Source of the DNA: Acutalibacter sp. 1XD8-36 | Lineage (GTDB): Bacteria > Bacillota > Clostridia > Oscillospirales > Acutalibacteraceae | Reading direction: 5' to 3' | DNA: 64,000 nucleotides | NCBI RefSeq assembly: GCF_009917525.1 | Contig: NZ_QZDU01000008.1 | Coordinates: forward strand, 1 to 64,000 | Notes under the pieces: generated by a model | What the model was told of the DNA's origin: nothing | What the model saw: only the letters and a program-made list of their open reading frames with translations | The model's database searches: none | Position numbers and translations under genes: made by a program | Shown: piece by piece, positions 33,143 to 41,308 of the stretch | How the letters are laid out: every line of letters begins with the position of its first letter | Position numbering within the stretch: the first letter of the stretch is position 1

Positions 33143-34177
33143 ATGCGAAAACGATTGATTGCCGTTCTCTTGATATGCGGCGCACTTTTATCCCTCGCCG
33201 CCTGCGGGAACTATGCCATTCCAGACAGTACACCCCCGCCGTCACAGGCTGTTGCGGCAAACCCGTTTGAGGCAGCGGAGGAGGATGCCGGGTTTCTGGC
33301 AATGCTCACCCACGAAGCTGCTTCGGCTGATTTCTCCGAGAGTGGGGAGCGTCTGCCATTCCCCTATGACGGCGGCGAGTTTCGGCTGGAGTACCAGTTT
33401 TCTCTTAGCGGAAAAATGGATACCGTTGGATTTCTCCTGTTTCTGGACGGCCAGCCCCAGCCCTACAAGGTGAACGATACCACAGCGGAGTATGAGTATT
33501 GCCACAGCTTCCCCACAGCAGAGGATCAGACCTTTTCCTTCCTCTTTGAGCCTGTGACCGGCAGTACCGGCGATACGCTGACCCTGACCGTGGTGAGCAT
33601 CATGAACCCGGACTTCCAGCCGGATATGGAATCCACATCCAGCTATGGCTGGTATCATAAGACGCTGGATTCCTATGTTGAATTGAAGTTCAACGTAGAC
33701 GCCCCCGCCGCCCATTCAGACCTTCCGCCTGTCCGGGAAATCTTTTCACAAAGCGAAGTGCGGGAGGAAAAGGCCACAGCGCAGTATGTGGAAAACGAGC
33801 TTCCCAAATACGGCTGGGGCGGTGTGAGCATGGACACGCTGGACAGTGGAATCTATTATACCTTCTCCTGTGACGGCGGCATCACCTATGACAACCTGTG
33901 CGTTTCCACTCCTGTTCCCCTGCAATTTACCATGTGCGGCACAGCCGGAACAAGTTACAGCATCGCTTTTTTCCTGGATCATCAGCCGGTGAAATTTGAC
34001 GGAAGCACCTCCTGCTCCATTACATTGAGCAAAGGCGGCGTTATGGAGCTTGAAGCCGTGATCGACCCGGACAAGCTGGGGCAGTTTAACACCTTCTACT
34101 GTGTGGCCGTCCCCCAGGGCGGAGCCTCCGGCCCGTTCTTTAAGACCAATTCTATTTTATTGTATAAGGAGAACTGA
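33143..34177 (+). CDS. Secreted lipoprotein of an ABC-transporter operon
   Basis: A 344-residue lipoprotein. The signal peptide MRKRLIAVLLICGALLSLAA ends in the lipobox LAAC. The mature protein has two similar beta-rich halves (FRLEYQFSLSGKMDTVGFLL with TLTVVSIMNPDF; then YYTFSCDGGITYDNLC with SIAFFLDHQPVKF). Start is ATG with GGAGG upstream; a longer frame overlaps the promoter. It is the first gene of a six-gene operon controlled by the upstream two-component system. No named family recognised; a ligand-binding or sensing role outside the membrane is inferred. Confidence 0.8.
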   Translation: MRKRLIAVLLICGALLSLAACGNYAIPDSTPPPSQAVAANPFEAAEEDAGFLAMLTHEAASADFSESGERLPFPYDGGEFRLEYQFSLSGKMDTVGFLLFLDGQPQPYKVNDTTAEYEYCHSFPTAEDQTFSFLFEPVTGSTGDTLTLTVVSIMNPDFQPDMESTSSYGWYHKTLDSYVELKFNVDAPAAHSDLPPVREIFSQSEVREEKATAQYVENELPKYGWGGVSMDTLDSGIYYTFSCDGGITYDNLCVSTPVPLQFTMCGTAGTSYSIAFFLDHQPVKFDGSTSCSITLSKGGVMELEAVIDPDKLGQFNTFYCVAVPQGGASGPFFKTNSILLYKEN

Positions 34178-34179
34178 AC

Positions 34180-35358
34180 ATGAAAAAGACATTCTGCATC
34201 ACATTGGCGCTGCCTTTCACACTGGCATTGTCCGCCTGCGGCAAGACGGATGTCCCTGTCCCTGCGGTTTCGGGAAACGTCCCCTCCGATACATCCGTTG
34301 TCACTGTCCCGCCCTCTGACGGACAGCAGAACCAGCCCATTTCCCAGGCTGGTACATCCTGCACCTTCGACCCCGCCCTGTTTGGCGGTAAGCTCCAGAG
34401 CTGCGCCTATGCCGGGAACGGAACTCTTTTTGTGCTGGCGGACAAGCTGTATCTCTACGACACCGGGACTTCCTCGGTGCTGGCCACCGCAGAAGCGCCT
34501 CTGCGCGACTTTGAAGCGCAGGCCATTGACGGGGGCTACGTCCTGTCTGGCATGGGCGATAGCGGCATGATGGCGTACATCTACGACAGCTCACTCTCTC
34601 TGAACAAGGAGATCGCGGTGAATGAGCTTTTGCAGGGAGATTTTGTTGTCAGCGAAACCGGGGGCGTAGCGGCCTCCACGGACGGAAAGAAGCTGGCGTT
34701 TGCCGCTATGCGCGGGCTGTATCTGTATGACCTGGAAAGCGGGAGCCTTACTACCCTCCTGGACGTGGCCCAAAACGCCGGAACAGCCAGCATGAGTGTT
34801 TCGATGCTGAATGGTGTTGCCTTTGCCCAAGATAACAGCCAGATCGTGTTCTTTGGCAGCGGCAACTCGATTCCCGCAGTAGACGGCGAGGAAGGCTTTT
34901 CCGTCCACGGGAGCATCGCCGTGGATGGCAGCGGTCTGAAACTCACAAAACCGTCCGACTATGAAATGGAAGAAATGCAGAGCAGCGTCAGTCGGTTGTT
35001 TTTCCCGCAGACCTTTACCCAGGCCAACGGCACACTGCTTTGGATCGACCGGGCAACGGGCAGCGCCAATACGCTCTCCTTCTCCGCCAGCGGTGAGGGT
35101 AAAGACGGCGTGTACGGCTCGGAGCAGGGGAACTATGTCGCTACCGCTGTTCTGGGCAGTAATCTGACTGTTCGCGTCTATGACGTGGCCTCCGGCGCAT
35201 TGGTTGCCACCGAAGTGATCGAGAACTCCGACCCCACATATTTCAACCGCATCCCCAGGATTTACCTTTTGGACGCGGCCAAGACCGCCGTAGTCGTTCT
35301 TGGAGGCAGTATCAGCGAAATTGATACGCTGGTATCTACATTTGAGTTTGGAGCGTAA
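34180..35358 (+). CDS. Secreted lipoprotein, probable beta-propeller
   Basis: A 392-residue lipoprotein: signal MKKTFCITLALPFTLALSAC with Cys20 as lipidation site, a Pro/Ser/Thr linker, then repeated blade-like strands (GTLFVLADKLYLYDTGTSSV, KKLAFAAMRGLYLYDLESGS, GTLLWIDRATGSANTLS, LTVRVYDVASGALVATEVI). The pattern of variable-YD/DRxTG strands fits a WD40- or TolB-like propeller. Two bases separate it from the upstream lipoprotein. Exact function unknown. Confidence 0.75.
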   Translation: MKKTFCITLALPFTLALSACGKTDVPVPAVSGNVPSDTSVVTVPPSDGQQNQPISQAGTSCTFDPALFGGKLQSCAYAGNGTLFVLADKLYLYDTGTSSVLATAEAPLRDFEAQAIDGGYVLSGMGDSGMMAYIYDSSLSLNKEIAVNELLQGDFVVSETGGVAASTDGKKLAFAAMRGLYLYDLESGSLTTLLDVAQNAGTASMSVSMLNGVAFAQDNSQIVFFGSGNSIPAVDGEEGFSVHGSIAVDGSGLKLTKPSDYEMEEMQSSVSRLFFPQTFTQANGTLLWIDRATGSANTLSFSASGEGKDGVYGSEQGNYVATAVLGSNLTVRVYDVASGALVATEVIENSDPTYFNRIPRIYLLDAAKTAVVVLGGSISEIDTLVSTFEFGA

Positions 35359-35359
35359 C

Positions 35360-36247
35360 ATGGAAATCACATTTGAAAGCGTATCGAAGCGATACAAAAA
35401 CAAGTATGCCCTGAAAAACTTTACCGCCACGCTGGGCGAGGGTGTGTACGGCCTGCTGGGTGAAAACGGGGCCGGGAAAACAACGCTTATCAATACCTTT
35501 GTGGGTATCCTGCGCGGGGACAGCGGCACGATTCGGGTGGACGGACAGGATGTGAGAACGCTGGGCAAGATGTTCCTATCCCAAATCGGCTATATGCCGC
35601 AGTATCCTATCTTCTATCGGGATTTTACTGTCAAGGATTTTCTGCTCTATATGTGTGCGCTGAAAGACATTCCCTCCCGTGAAGCGCAGGACCGGGTTTC
35701 GGAGCTGCTTGCCACGGTGAACCTGACGGACGCGCAGGACAAGAAAATCGGCGCGCTCTCCGGCGGTATGCGTCAGCGTGTCGGCATTGTGCAGGCCATG
35801 CTGTCCGACCCCAAAATTCTGATTTTGGACGAGCCTACCGCCGGTCTTGACCCCAGCGAGAGGATACGGTTTCGGAACCTGATCTCCCGGTTTGCCCAGG
35901 GCCGGACAATCCTGCTGGCAACTCACATTGTTTCCGATGTTGAGTGCATCGCGCGGGAAATCCTGCTGCTGAAACAGGGGACGCTTCTCATGCAGGGAAC
36001 GCCCGCCGCGCTGGAACAAAACATTGAGGGCAAGGTGTGGAATGTGACCGCCGGGGCCGAAAGAGCCGCGCTGCTGACCGATATGTACTGTGTCAGCAAC
36101 ATGAAGCAGGAGGACGGACAGTTTACCCTCCGCATTGTTGAGGATGGATGCCCGCTCAAGACCGCACAGCCTGTCCAGCCCAACCTGGAGGATGTGTTCT
36201 TGTACTATTGCAGGGGGGAGCGCCATGATACGTCTGATACGGTATGA
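35360..36247 (+). CDS. ABC transporter ATP-binding protein
   Basis: A 295-residue ATPase: Walker A GENGAGKTT (34-42), Q-loop YMPQYP, signature LSGGMRQR (133-140), Walker B ILILDEPTAGLDP from 153, and switch His in ATHIVSD. A C-terminal accessory region (about 215-295) follows, as in exporters of the bacitracin/lantibiotic immunity type (CcmA/NatA-like). Start is ATG with GGAG about 7 nt upstream. It overlaps the first permease by 23 bp. Confidence 0.93.
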   Translation: MEITFESVSKRYKNKYALKNFTATLGEGVYGLLGENGAGKTTLINTFVGILRGDSGTIRVDGQDVRTLGKMFLSQIGYMPQYPIFYRDFTVKDFLLYMCALKDIPSREAQDRVSELLATVNLTDAQDKKIGALSGGMRQRVGIVQAMLSDPKILILDEPTAGLDPSERIRFRNLISRFAQGRTILLATHIVSDVECIAREILLLKQGTLLMQGTPAALEQNIEGKVWNVTAGAERAALLTDMYCVSNMKQEDGQFTLRIVEDGCPLKTAQPVQPNLEDVFLYYCRGERHDTSDTV

Positions 36248-37445
36248 GTTTATCAAGCAGTTCTGTAAACGCTCCCTTCTGGTGCTCTTTGTGGTGTTCA
36301 GCCTCGCCAACCTGTTCAAAATCTATGGCGAATACAAATCCTACTCCTATCTGACAGACGGGAACGGAAAGCGGAGCTGGCACACGCTTCATTGGCAGCT
36401 TTATGAGGAATACCGGGGAGAGATCACCCCGGAGAAGATCGAAGGCTTGCTTGCGGTTTATCAGCCTCTTGTGGAGGCCACGTCAGATATGACCGCAAGC
36501 ACAGCCACCGATGACCCCAACACCATGACCGGGAACCTGTATAGCGACAGGAACCTGCTGGACAAATATTTCGTAACACCTATGCAGTATTTCTATGAAT
36601 ACAGCGGCCGGTCGGAGCAAGTGGCAAACAGAGCGCGGCAAAGCGCCGCGCTCTATGGGGAACGGGGAGCAGTCTATCAGCAGAGGGAGAGCGGCGCGAT
36701 CTATAATCTTTATGCTGGCCGCACCATCCCTGCCTTTGCCTACCGGGAAATGTGCAATTACTATCTGAACTATGATTTTTCCATCGTCCTGACCCTCCTG
36801 CTCTGTCTCTATGGGATCATCGGAACCTTTGTGAGCGAGCGGGAAACGCAGATGGATATGCTGTTACTGATAAGTCCCAACGGCGGCAGAAAAACAGCCC
36901 TGGCGAAAATCATTGCGGCCACCCTGTTTCTGCTTTTGACCTCGCTGTGGTTTTCTCTCCTTGACCTGATTGGCTTTGCGGCCTCCTTTCAGACCCTGGA
37001 AGGGCTGGCCCTGCCGGTGTTCGCAATTCCGAGCTTTGCGGAAAGCTCCGTCAATCTCAGCATTTTTCAGTATGTCCTCCTGTCCTCGGCCCTCAAATGC
37101 GCCGGTACATGGATGATTGGGATGCTCTGGCTGTTGGTTTCGATGTTCTGGAAAAATGCCCTGCTCCCCTTTGTCATCAACTTTGCCCTCTGTATGGCGC
37201 TGATTGTCAGCGGAGCCACCTGCGCCTACTCCAATTTCTTCTGGACAAAAGTGCTGAACCCTTATTCTCTGCTGACAACCCGTGTTCTCCTGGGGAAAAC
37301 GGAGTTTGTGAACCTGGGCGGCTTTCCCATCCTGACCTGGCAGGCCGCAGTTTGGATTTCTTTGACAGCGGGCCTTGTGCTTGCCGCCGCAATCTATTAT
37401 CTGTCAGCGGAAAACTGTCACCGCTGTGTTGGGAGGGCAAAATGA
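36225..37445 (+). CDS. ABC-2-like permease subunit
   Basis: A 406-residue membrane protein with one N-terminal helix (LLVLFVVFSLANLFKIYG), a large extracytoplasmic region of about 150 residues, then five to six helices (FSIVLTLLLCLYGIIGTFVS, ALAKIIAATLFLLLTSLWFS and onward). The large outer loop after the first helix suggests contact with the operon's lipoproteins. Start ATG 36225 (GGAG 4 nt upstream) lies inside the ATPase gene; its stop overlaps the next start as ATGA. Confidence 0.85.
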   Translation: MIRLIRYEFIKQFCKRSLLVLFVVFSLANLFKIYGEYKSYSYLTDGNGKRSWHTLHWQLYEEYRGEITPEKIEGLLAVYQPLVEATSDMTASTATDDPNTMTGNLYSDRNLLDKYFVTPMQYFYEYSGRSEQVANRARQSAALYGERGAVYQQRESGAIYNLYAGRTIPAFAYREMCNYYLNYDFSIVLTLLLCLYGIIGTFVSERETQMDMLLLISPNGGRKTALAKIIAATLFLLLTSLWFSLLDLIGFAASFQTLEGLALPVFAIPSFAESSVNLSIFQYVLLSSALKCAGTWMIGMLWLLVSMFWKNALLPFVINFALCMALIVSGATCAYSNFFWTKVLNPYSLLTTRVLLGKTEFVNLGGFPILTWQAAVWISLTAGLVLAAAIYYLSAENCHRCVGRAK

Positions 37446-39436
37446 GTGTTTTCTCTTATGAATGGAAAAAACTGATGATTTACCAGCGGGGCCTATGCTA
37501 TATCCTGGCCGCGCTCCTGGTCAGTACGGTTTGGCTGGCCGCAGCCGATAGGCCGCAGAACAGCGCGATGGAAGAATACCGCGAGGAATACGAGTGGTAT
37601 CTGGAACGGCTGGACGGGGCGTATACAGAGGAAAAGGCCGCTTGGCTGGAGCAGGAGGCCCAGGCCATCACGGAGGCCCGTTATGCCCGCTCCGGGTCCC
37701 AGGAAAGCTATTACAGCGGCCAGATCACAGAGGAACAGTATGAGCGGCAGATCGCGGAGGTCAACACGGTTTTGGCCCATGAGCATGGCTTTGAAGCTGT
37801 GTATCAGCAATATTTATATATCTGCGAGAACACTGGCAATCGTTACTTTCTGAAAACAAACGGCTGGGCGGGGCTGTTTTCCTCCCAAGCGCTGGACTTC
37901 CCTCTGTTCCTTGTCATTTTGATTTTGGCCGCTACGGTTTTTTGCTCGGAGTATAGCTGCCAGATGGACGCGCTTTTGCGGACGGCACCGCAGAGCCGCA
38001 AGAGTGCCGGATGCAAAGTCGTGATGACCCTCTGCGCTGTGTTTGTCCTCTGTGGAGGGTTGGCCCTGATTCGCTTTGCTTTCTTCGGAATAAAATACGG
38101 CCTGCCCAATGGGGAGTACCCTGTTCAGAGTATCGCCAGTTTCGGGGGCAGTACAAAAAACATCTCCCTGCTGGCCGCGTATCTGATTTTGACCGTCCTG
38201 CGCTGCTTTGGCTCGGTGTACCTCGCCGCCCTGCTGCTCTTTCTCTCCGTTTTGGTGAAGAAATATGCCCTAACAGTGGTGATCGGAGTGGCATCCACCT
38301 TGATCCCGTATATCGGCCTGTCCAGACAGATCTGCTACCGCTTGCCGCTGCCCCTGCCGTTCCTGCTGGCAACCGGCTTTCTGGAGGGGGCCTCCTCCAT
38401 GGAGGATTCGCTGACAGGAGAACCCATCGTGACTTTTTCAGAGCGTTCCCCCCAGGATCTGCTGGCTCTACTTGGCCTGTCCGCTGTGTGCTGCTCCCTC
38501 ATGGTATGGTGGGTTCTGCGGCAAAACACAAACTGCTGGCAGTCCGGAAGAAAACTCGTCAGAGGCTGCGGGGTTGCCGCGCTCTGCCTGTTGGTGTTGC
38601 TCTCACTGTCCAGCTGCTCTGTCGCAGAATCCGCAAACGGGATATTCAATTCATCTTCGCAAAGTGTGACTTACAGTGTGGTCTACGATGACCAGACGCG
38701 GACCTACGCTCTGGAAAACCGGGCAACCGGCGCTTTGACGGATTTGGCCCTCTCTCCGCTGTTCGGGGCCTTTTCGGATGGGGAATCCATCAAGGCTGTT
38801 TATATGGATGCCCCGTATATTTACTATATGACCTCCCGTACAGAACAGTATGTGGATCGGGTCGGCAGCTACAACAGCACAGCTACCCAGGTGTCCATTG
38901 TCCAGCTTGATACAGAAACCTTTGAGGAACAGGTTATTTTTGAGAAAATAACGGACAGCGGGCGATCTCTGCTGGGAATTGACTATACCGTGGGGGATAC
39001 CTGGATGTTTCTGCAATACTGCTATGGCTTTTTCTTGAACAACGACAGCCTCTTTTTTATTACGAATGATGGGATTACGGAAGTAAGCAGGACGATCCAG
39101 CGAACGCAAGTGCTGGACATTCCCACCAGGGGGAATATAGCGTTTGATGGGCGGACGATCTACTTCATCAACGAAAATTCTCTGCTGACAGCGTATGACA
39201 CCAAAACCCACAAAGAAAGACCGTTTCGGAATGTGGTTGCTTCCGACTTCTGCCTGACTGAGCAGGGGCTGTACTTTATCAACCGTATGGATTCCGACCG
39301 CGTTTATCTGTGCGGCAGGGATGGCATTGGCAGTCTGAAGATTTCAAATGACCCAGCCCTGTCTGTTGGCTATGACGGCAAGAAAGTTACCATGATTCTA
39401 AAATCAGACGGGATGGAGGTGGTTTTTGAACCGTGA
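37442..39436 (+). CDS. ABC permease fused to a lipoprotein-like sensor domain
   Basis: A 664-residue protein in two parts. Residues 1-370 mirror the first permease: one N-terminal helix, a large outer loop with many Glu/Tyr, then five helices. A further helix at 376-391 (GVAALCLLVLLSLSS) ends in a lipobox-like LSSC with Cys392. A 270-residue domain of repeated beta-strands then follows (YIYYMTSRTEQYVDR, DSLFFITNDGITEVSR, NIAFDGRTIYFINENSLLTA), like DUF5050 or propeller lipoproteins. It looks like a permease gene joined to a lipoprotein gene by loss of a stop. Start ATG 37442 overlaps the previous stop; a longer upstream frame is a shadow. Confidence 0.8.
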   Translation: MSVFSYEWKKLMIYQRGLCYILAALLVSTVWLAAADRPQNSAMEEYREEYEWYLERLDGAYTEEKAAWLEQEAQAITEARYARSGSQESYYSGQITEEQYERQIAEVNTVLAHEHGFEAVYQQYLYICENTGNRYFLKTNGWAGLFSSQALDFPLFLVILILAATVFCSEYSCQMDALLRTAPQSRKSAGCKVVMTLCAVFVLCGGLALIRFAFFGIKYGLPNGEYPVQSIASFGGSTKNISLLAAYLILTVLRCFGSVYLAALLLFLSVLVKKYALTVVIGVASTLIPYIGLSRQICYRLPLPLPFLLATGFLEGASSMEDSLTGEPIVTFSERSPQDLLALLGLSAVCCSLMVWWVLRQNTNCWQSGRKLVRGCGVAALCLLVLLSLSSCSVAESANGIFNSSSQSVTYSVVYDDQTRTYALENRATGALTDLALSPLFGAFSDGESIKAVYMDAPYIYYMTSRTEQYVDRVGSYNSTATQVSIVQLDTETFEEQVIFEKITDSGRSLLGIDYTVGDTWMFLQYCYGFFLNNDSLFFITNDGITEVSRTIQRTQVLDIPTRGNIAFDGRTIYFINENSLLTAYDTKTHKERPFRNVVASDFCLTEQGLYFINRMDSDRVYLCGRDGIGSLKISNDPALSVGYDGKKVTMILKSDGMEVVFEP

Positions 39437-39648
39437 CGGTACGGGAGCGCCAAGCATCCGTCAGAGCAAGGCGAAAAGAGCATCGTAGAAAAATGCTCAG
39501 GCTCTACTCCTGGCGGGGAATGATCGTATCTCTGCTGATTCTGATCACTATACTTATGATATGCGGAGTGCTTTATATTAAAGAGTATCTGACCTGTGCG
39601 TTTGAGAAACAACTGGATTATGTGGCAGTCAAAATCTACACCGCATAA
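39433..39648 (+). CDS. Small single-span membrane protein of the ABC operon
   Basis: A 71-residue protein with a very basic N-terminus (RERQASVRARRKEHRRK), one membrane helix (MIVSLLILITILMICGVLYI) and a short outer tail. Its GTG start overlaps the previous TGA (GTGA), so it is co-translated. It may be an assembly or signalling component; no family recognised. Confidence 0.6.
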   Translation: MTVRERQASVRARRKEHRRKMLRLYSWRGMIVSLLILITILMICGVLYIKEYLTCAFEKQLDYVAVKIYTA

Positions 39649-39666
39649 ACAAAGAAAAACCTTTCC

Positions 39667-40154
39667 TCAAAGCGCACTGAGTTTGTCGCGCAACTCCAAG
39701 TCCGTCAGCTTGCCTTGCTCCGCATCATCTCTGAGCTTCTGTGCCAGCGCGACCTTCTCGTTCCACTCATCTACCGTGATTTTATGCCTTGCTTTCCTCA
39801 TCTTCAACCTGTCATAAGCCCTCCGATATTCCCGCTGAGCGGGAGTGCCGGAGGCTTTTTCTCGTTCCGCTTTACGGTGTGCGCCGACCTTGCGGCAGGT
39901 GCGTGAAGTTTCACCGGGAGCGATATTGTTGCAGTAGCAGGTGTTGTAGCCAGCGGTCAGCAGAAAATACTTCCCACAATTCTGACAGCGGCGAGGGCAG
40001 TTGCCGTGCATCAGACCACGGTAGAGGTCAGCGTACAGAAAGCTCATGAGGTTTGTAAACTGCATCTGCTCCGCAATCACAAACTTACCGGTTCCATAAT
40101 GTGCTTTTCAATTTCGGATAAAAGCTGTTCCATTAGTTCATAAGGCTGCAGCAT
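39667..40154 (-). pseudogene. DUF6076-like zinc-ribbon protein with internal deletion
   Basis: The C-terminal 137 residues carry the signature RRCQNCGKYFLLTAGYNTCY then CNNIAPGETSRTCRKVGAHRK, as in DUF6076 proteins of mobile elements. An ATG at 40154 with GGGAGG upstream opens MLQPYELMEQLLSEIEKHIM, which looks like the proper N-terminus, but it stops after EPVSL and the remaining part is in another frame. Most of the middle of the protein is missing. It points toward the integrase region and probably belongs to the same decayed element. Confidence 0.65.
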
Positions 40155-40290
40155 GGATTTGCCTCCCGTTGAGTAATTACCTTTGCAAGAAGTGCTTTGA
40201 TTATATCACTTTCATGACCCAATTACAAACATAAAAAACACTTCAGAGGACAATCAAATACTACGACGAGTGCCAACCATCGAGGTGCGC

Positions 40291-40482
40291 GTTTGTGGCC
40301 CCTGTGAGGGCCGTGTTGGGCAATTTAGGCCGGCGATCGGGGAGAGAAATCGGCCACCGGCCTAAAACGCCATTTTGAGGCATTTGTGGCGATTTGTGAG
40401 GGGCACCTGCCTCACCTCCAGCCGCGGCACAAATCCTCCGCGAACAACGGCGCAAACTCGTCGCAAAGATATGCACTGAAAT
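40291..40482. repeat. 192-bp structured repeat, copy B
   Basis: Same length and orientation as copy A at 29278-29469. The central hairpin here is TTTAGGCCGG with CCGGCCTAAA, a perfect 10-bp stem (40324-40333 with 40357-40366) topped by CGAT/ATCG. GATTTGTG and CACAAATC form a perfect 8-bp stem further on. Arms differ from copy A at many positions yet still pair, which points to selection on structure. Immediately downstream AAGGCGCC-ATGTC-GGCGCCTT (near 40534-40554) forms another hairpin. Confidence 0.75.
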
Positions 40483-40645
40483 GGAAAATAATTCAGCCAG
40501 AGAGAACAGAAAAAACATGGTCGAAAAACAAGCAGGAGAAAGCAAGGCGCCATGTCGGCGCCTTTGCAGTCTACACCGTCCGGCAGAGCCGGGCGGGATG
40601 GCTAGAAACCACGGGCTTTTTCGGGAGTTGCAGGGCATGGTGAGA

Positions 40646-40747
40646 TAGGGGTCATACTAGGGTCACAAATGGAGGTTTGGTGTAAAGCTAGGGGTTGCAA
40701 GTAGGGAGAAATGGCTAAATATTGGGAGATTTTTAGGGGTCGCAAGT
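40646..40747 (+). promoter_or_regulatory. Iterated TAGGGGT-YGCAAGT motifs upstream of the RHH gene
   Basis: TAGGGGTTGCAAGT (40689) and TAGGGGTCGCAAGT (40734) are 45 bp apart, with two weaker versions at about 40646 and 40658. Repeated sites just before a ribbon-helix-helix gene suggest autoregulation, or a replication/partition iteron-like locus. Confidence 0.45.
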
Positions 40748-40775
40748 TGGTGTATTGCATTTTCGGAGGTAATTT

Positions 40776-41180
40776 ATGGATCCAGAAAATATGCAGCGGA
40801 TAAGCCTATATTTAGACAGAAGTCTGGTCCAACGAGCAGATAGATTTGCGAAAGAACAGGGCTTTTCCTCCCGAAATGAGCTGTTCGCGCGAGCGGTTGA
40901 GAATCTCATGGCAGACAACGCTCTGCAGGATAATGACATCTTGGGCGACAAACTTGCCGGGGCCGTCTTGAAACTGTCCGAGGATAATGCTAAAGCCATC
41001 TCCAAGGGACTTTTCCGCTATGCGGTGCAGCTTGAGATGGTGATGCGGGTGCTGGCTGAACTTTCTGAGTACACGCCTGAACAGGTAGAGGAAATGCGCC
41101 GCGAGGCCATAAACAATGTGCGCCGCACCCGTGGCAAGGTGAGTTTCGAAGACATTTTAGCCGGATATTACGACGATTGA
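40776..41180 (+). CDS. Ribbon-helix-helix DNA-binding protein
   Basis: A 134-residue protein whose first 50 residues form a CopG/MetJ-like RHH: MQRISLYLDRSLVQRADRFA, KEQGFSSRNELFARAVENLM. The rest is helical. Start ATG with GGAGG about 7 nt upstream. It lies between the structured repeat and the integrase, and its own upstream region carries iterated motifs, so it is probably an autoregulator of the element, perhaps controlling integrase or plasmid-like functions. Confidence 0.75.
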   Translation: MDPENMQRISLYLDRSLVQRADRFAKEQGFSSRNELFARAVENLMADNALQDNDILGDKLAGAVLKLSEDNAKAISKGLFRYAVQLEMVMRVLAELSEYTPEQVEEMRREAINNVRRTRGKVSFEDILAGYYDD

Positions 41181-41308
41181 CTCCCTCAAAATTTGCGCCG
41201 CTAAACTAAAGAAAAGGGATTTGGGAACCCCCAAAAAGTAAGAAAAATGTCAGTGGACTTTCTCAGCAGGGTATGGTATTGTGGTGTGCTGAGAAAGGGG
41301 GCCAAGAT

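Noticed and set aside
34591..35568. A 325-codon frame antisense to the propeller lipoprotein and ABC ATPase
   Set aside because: It crosses two convincing genes with overlapping signals and has no recognisable protein character.
37097..37441. N-terminal extension of the permease-lipoprotein fusion
   Set aside because: This part is a shadow of the preceding permease gene; the ATG at 37442 overlaps its stop and opens a typical ABC-2 permease start.
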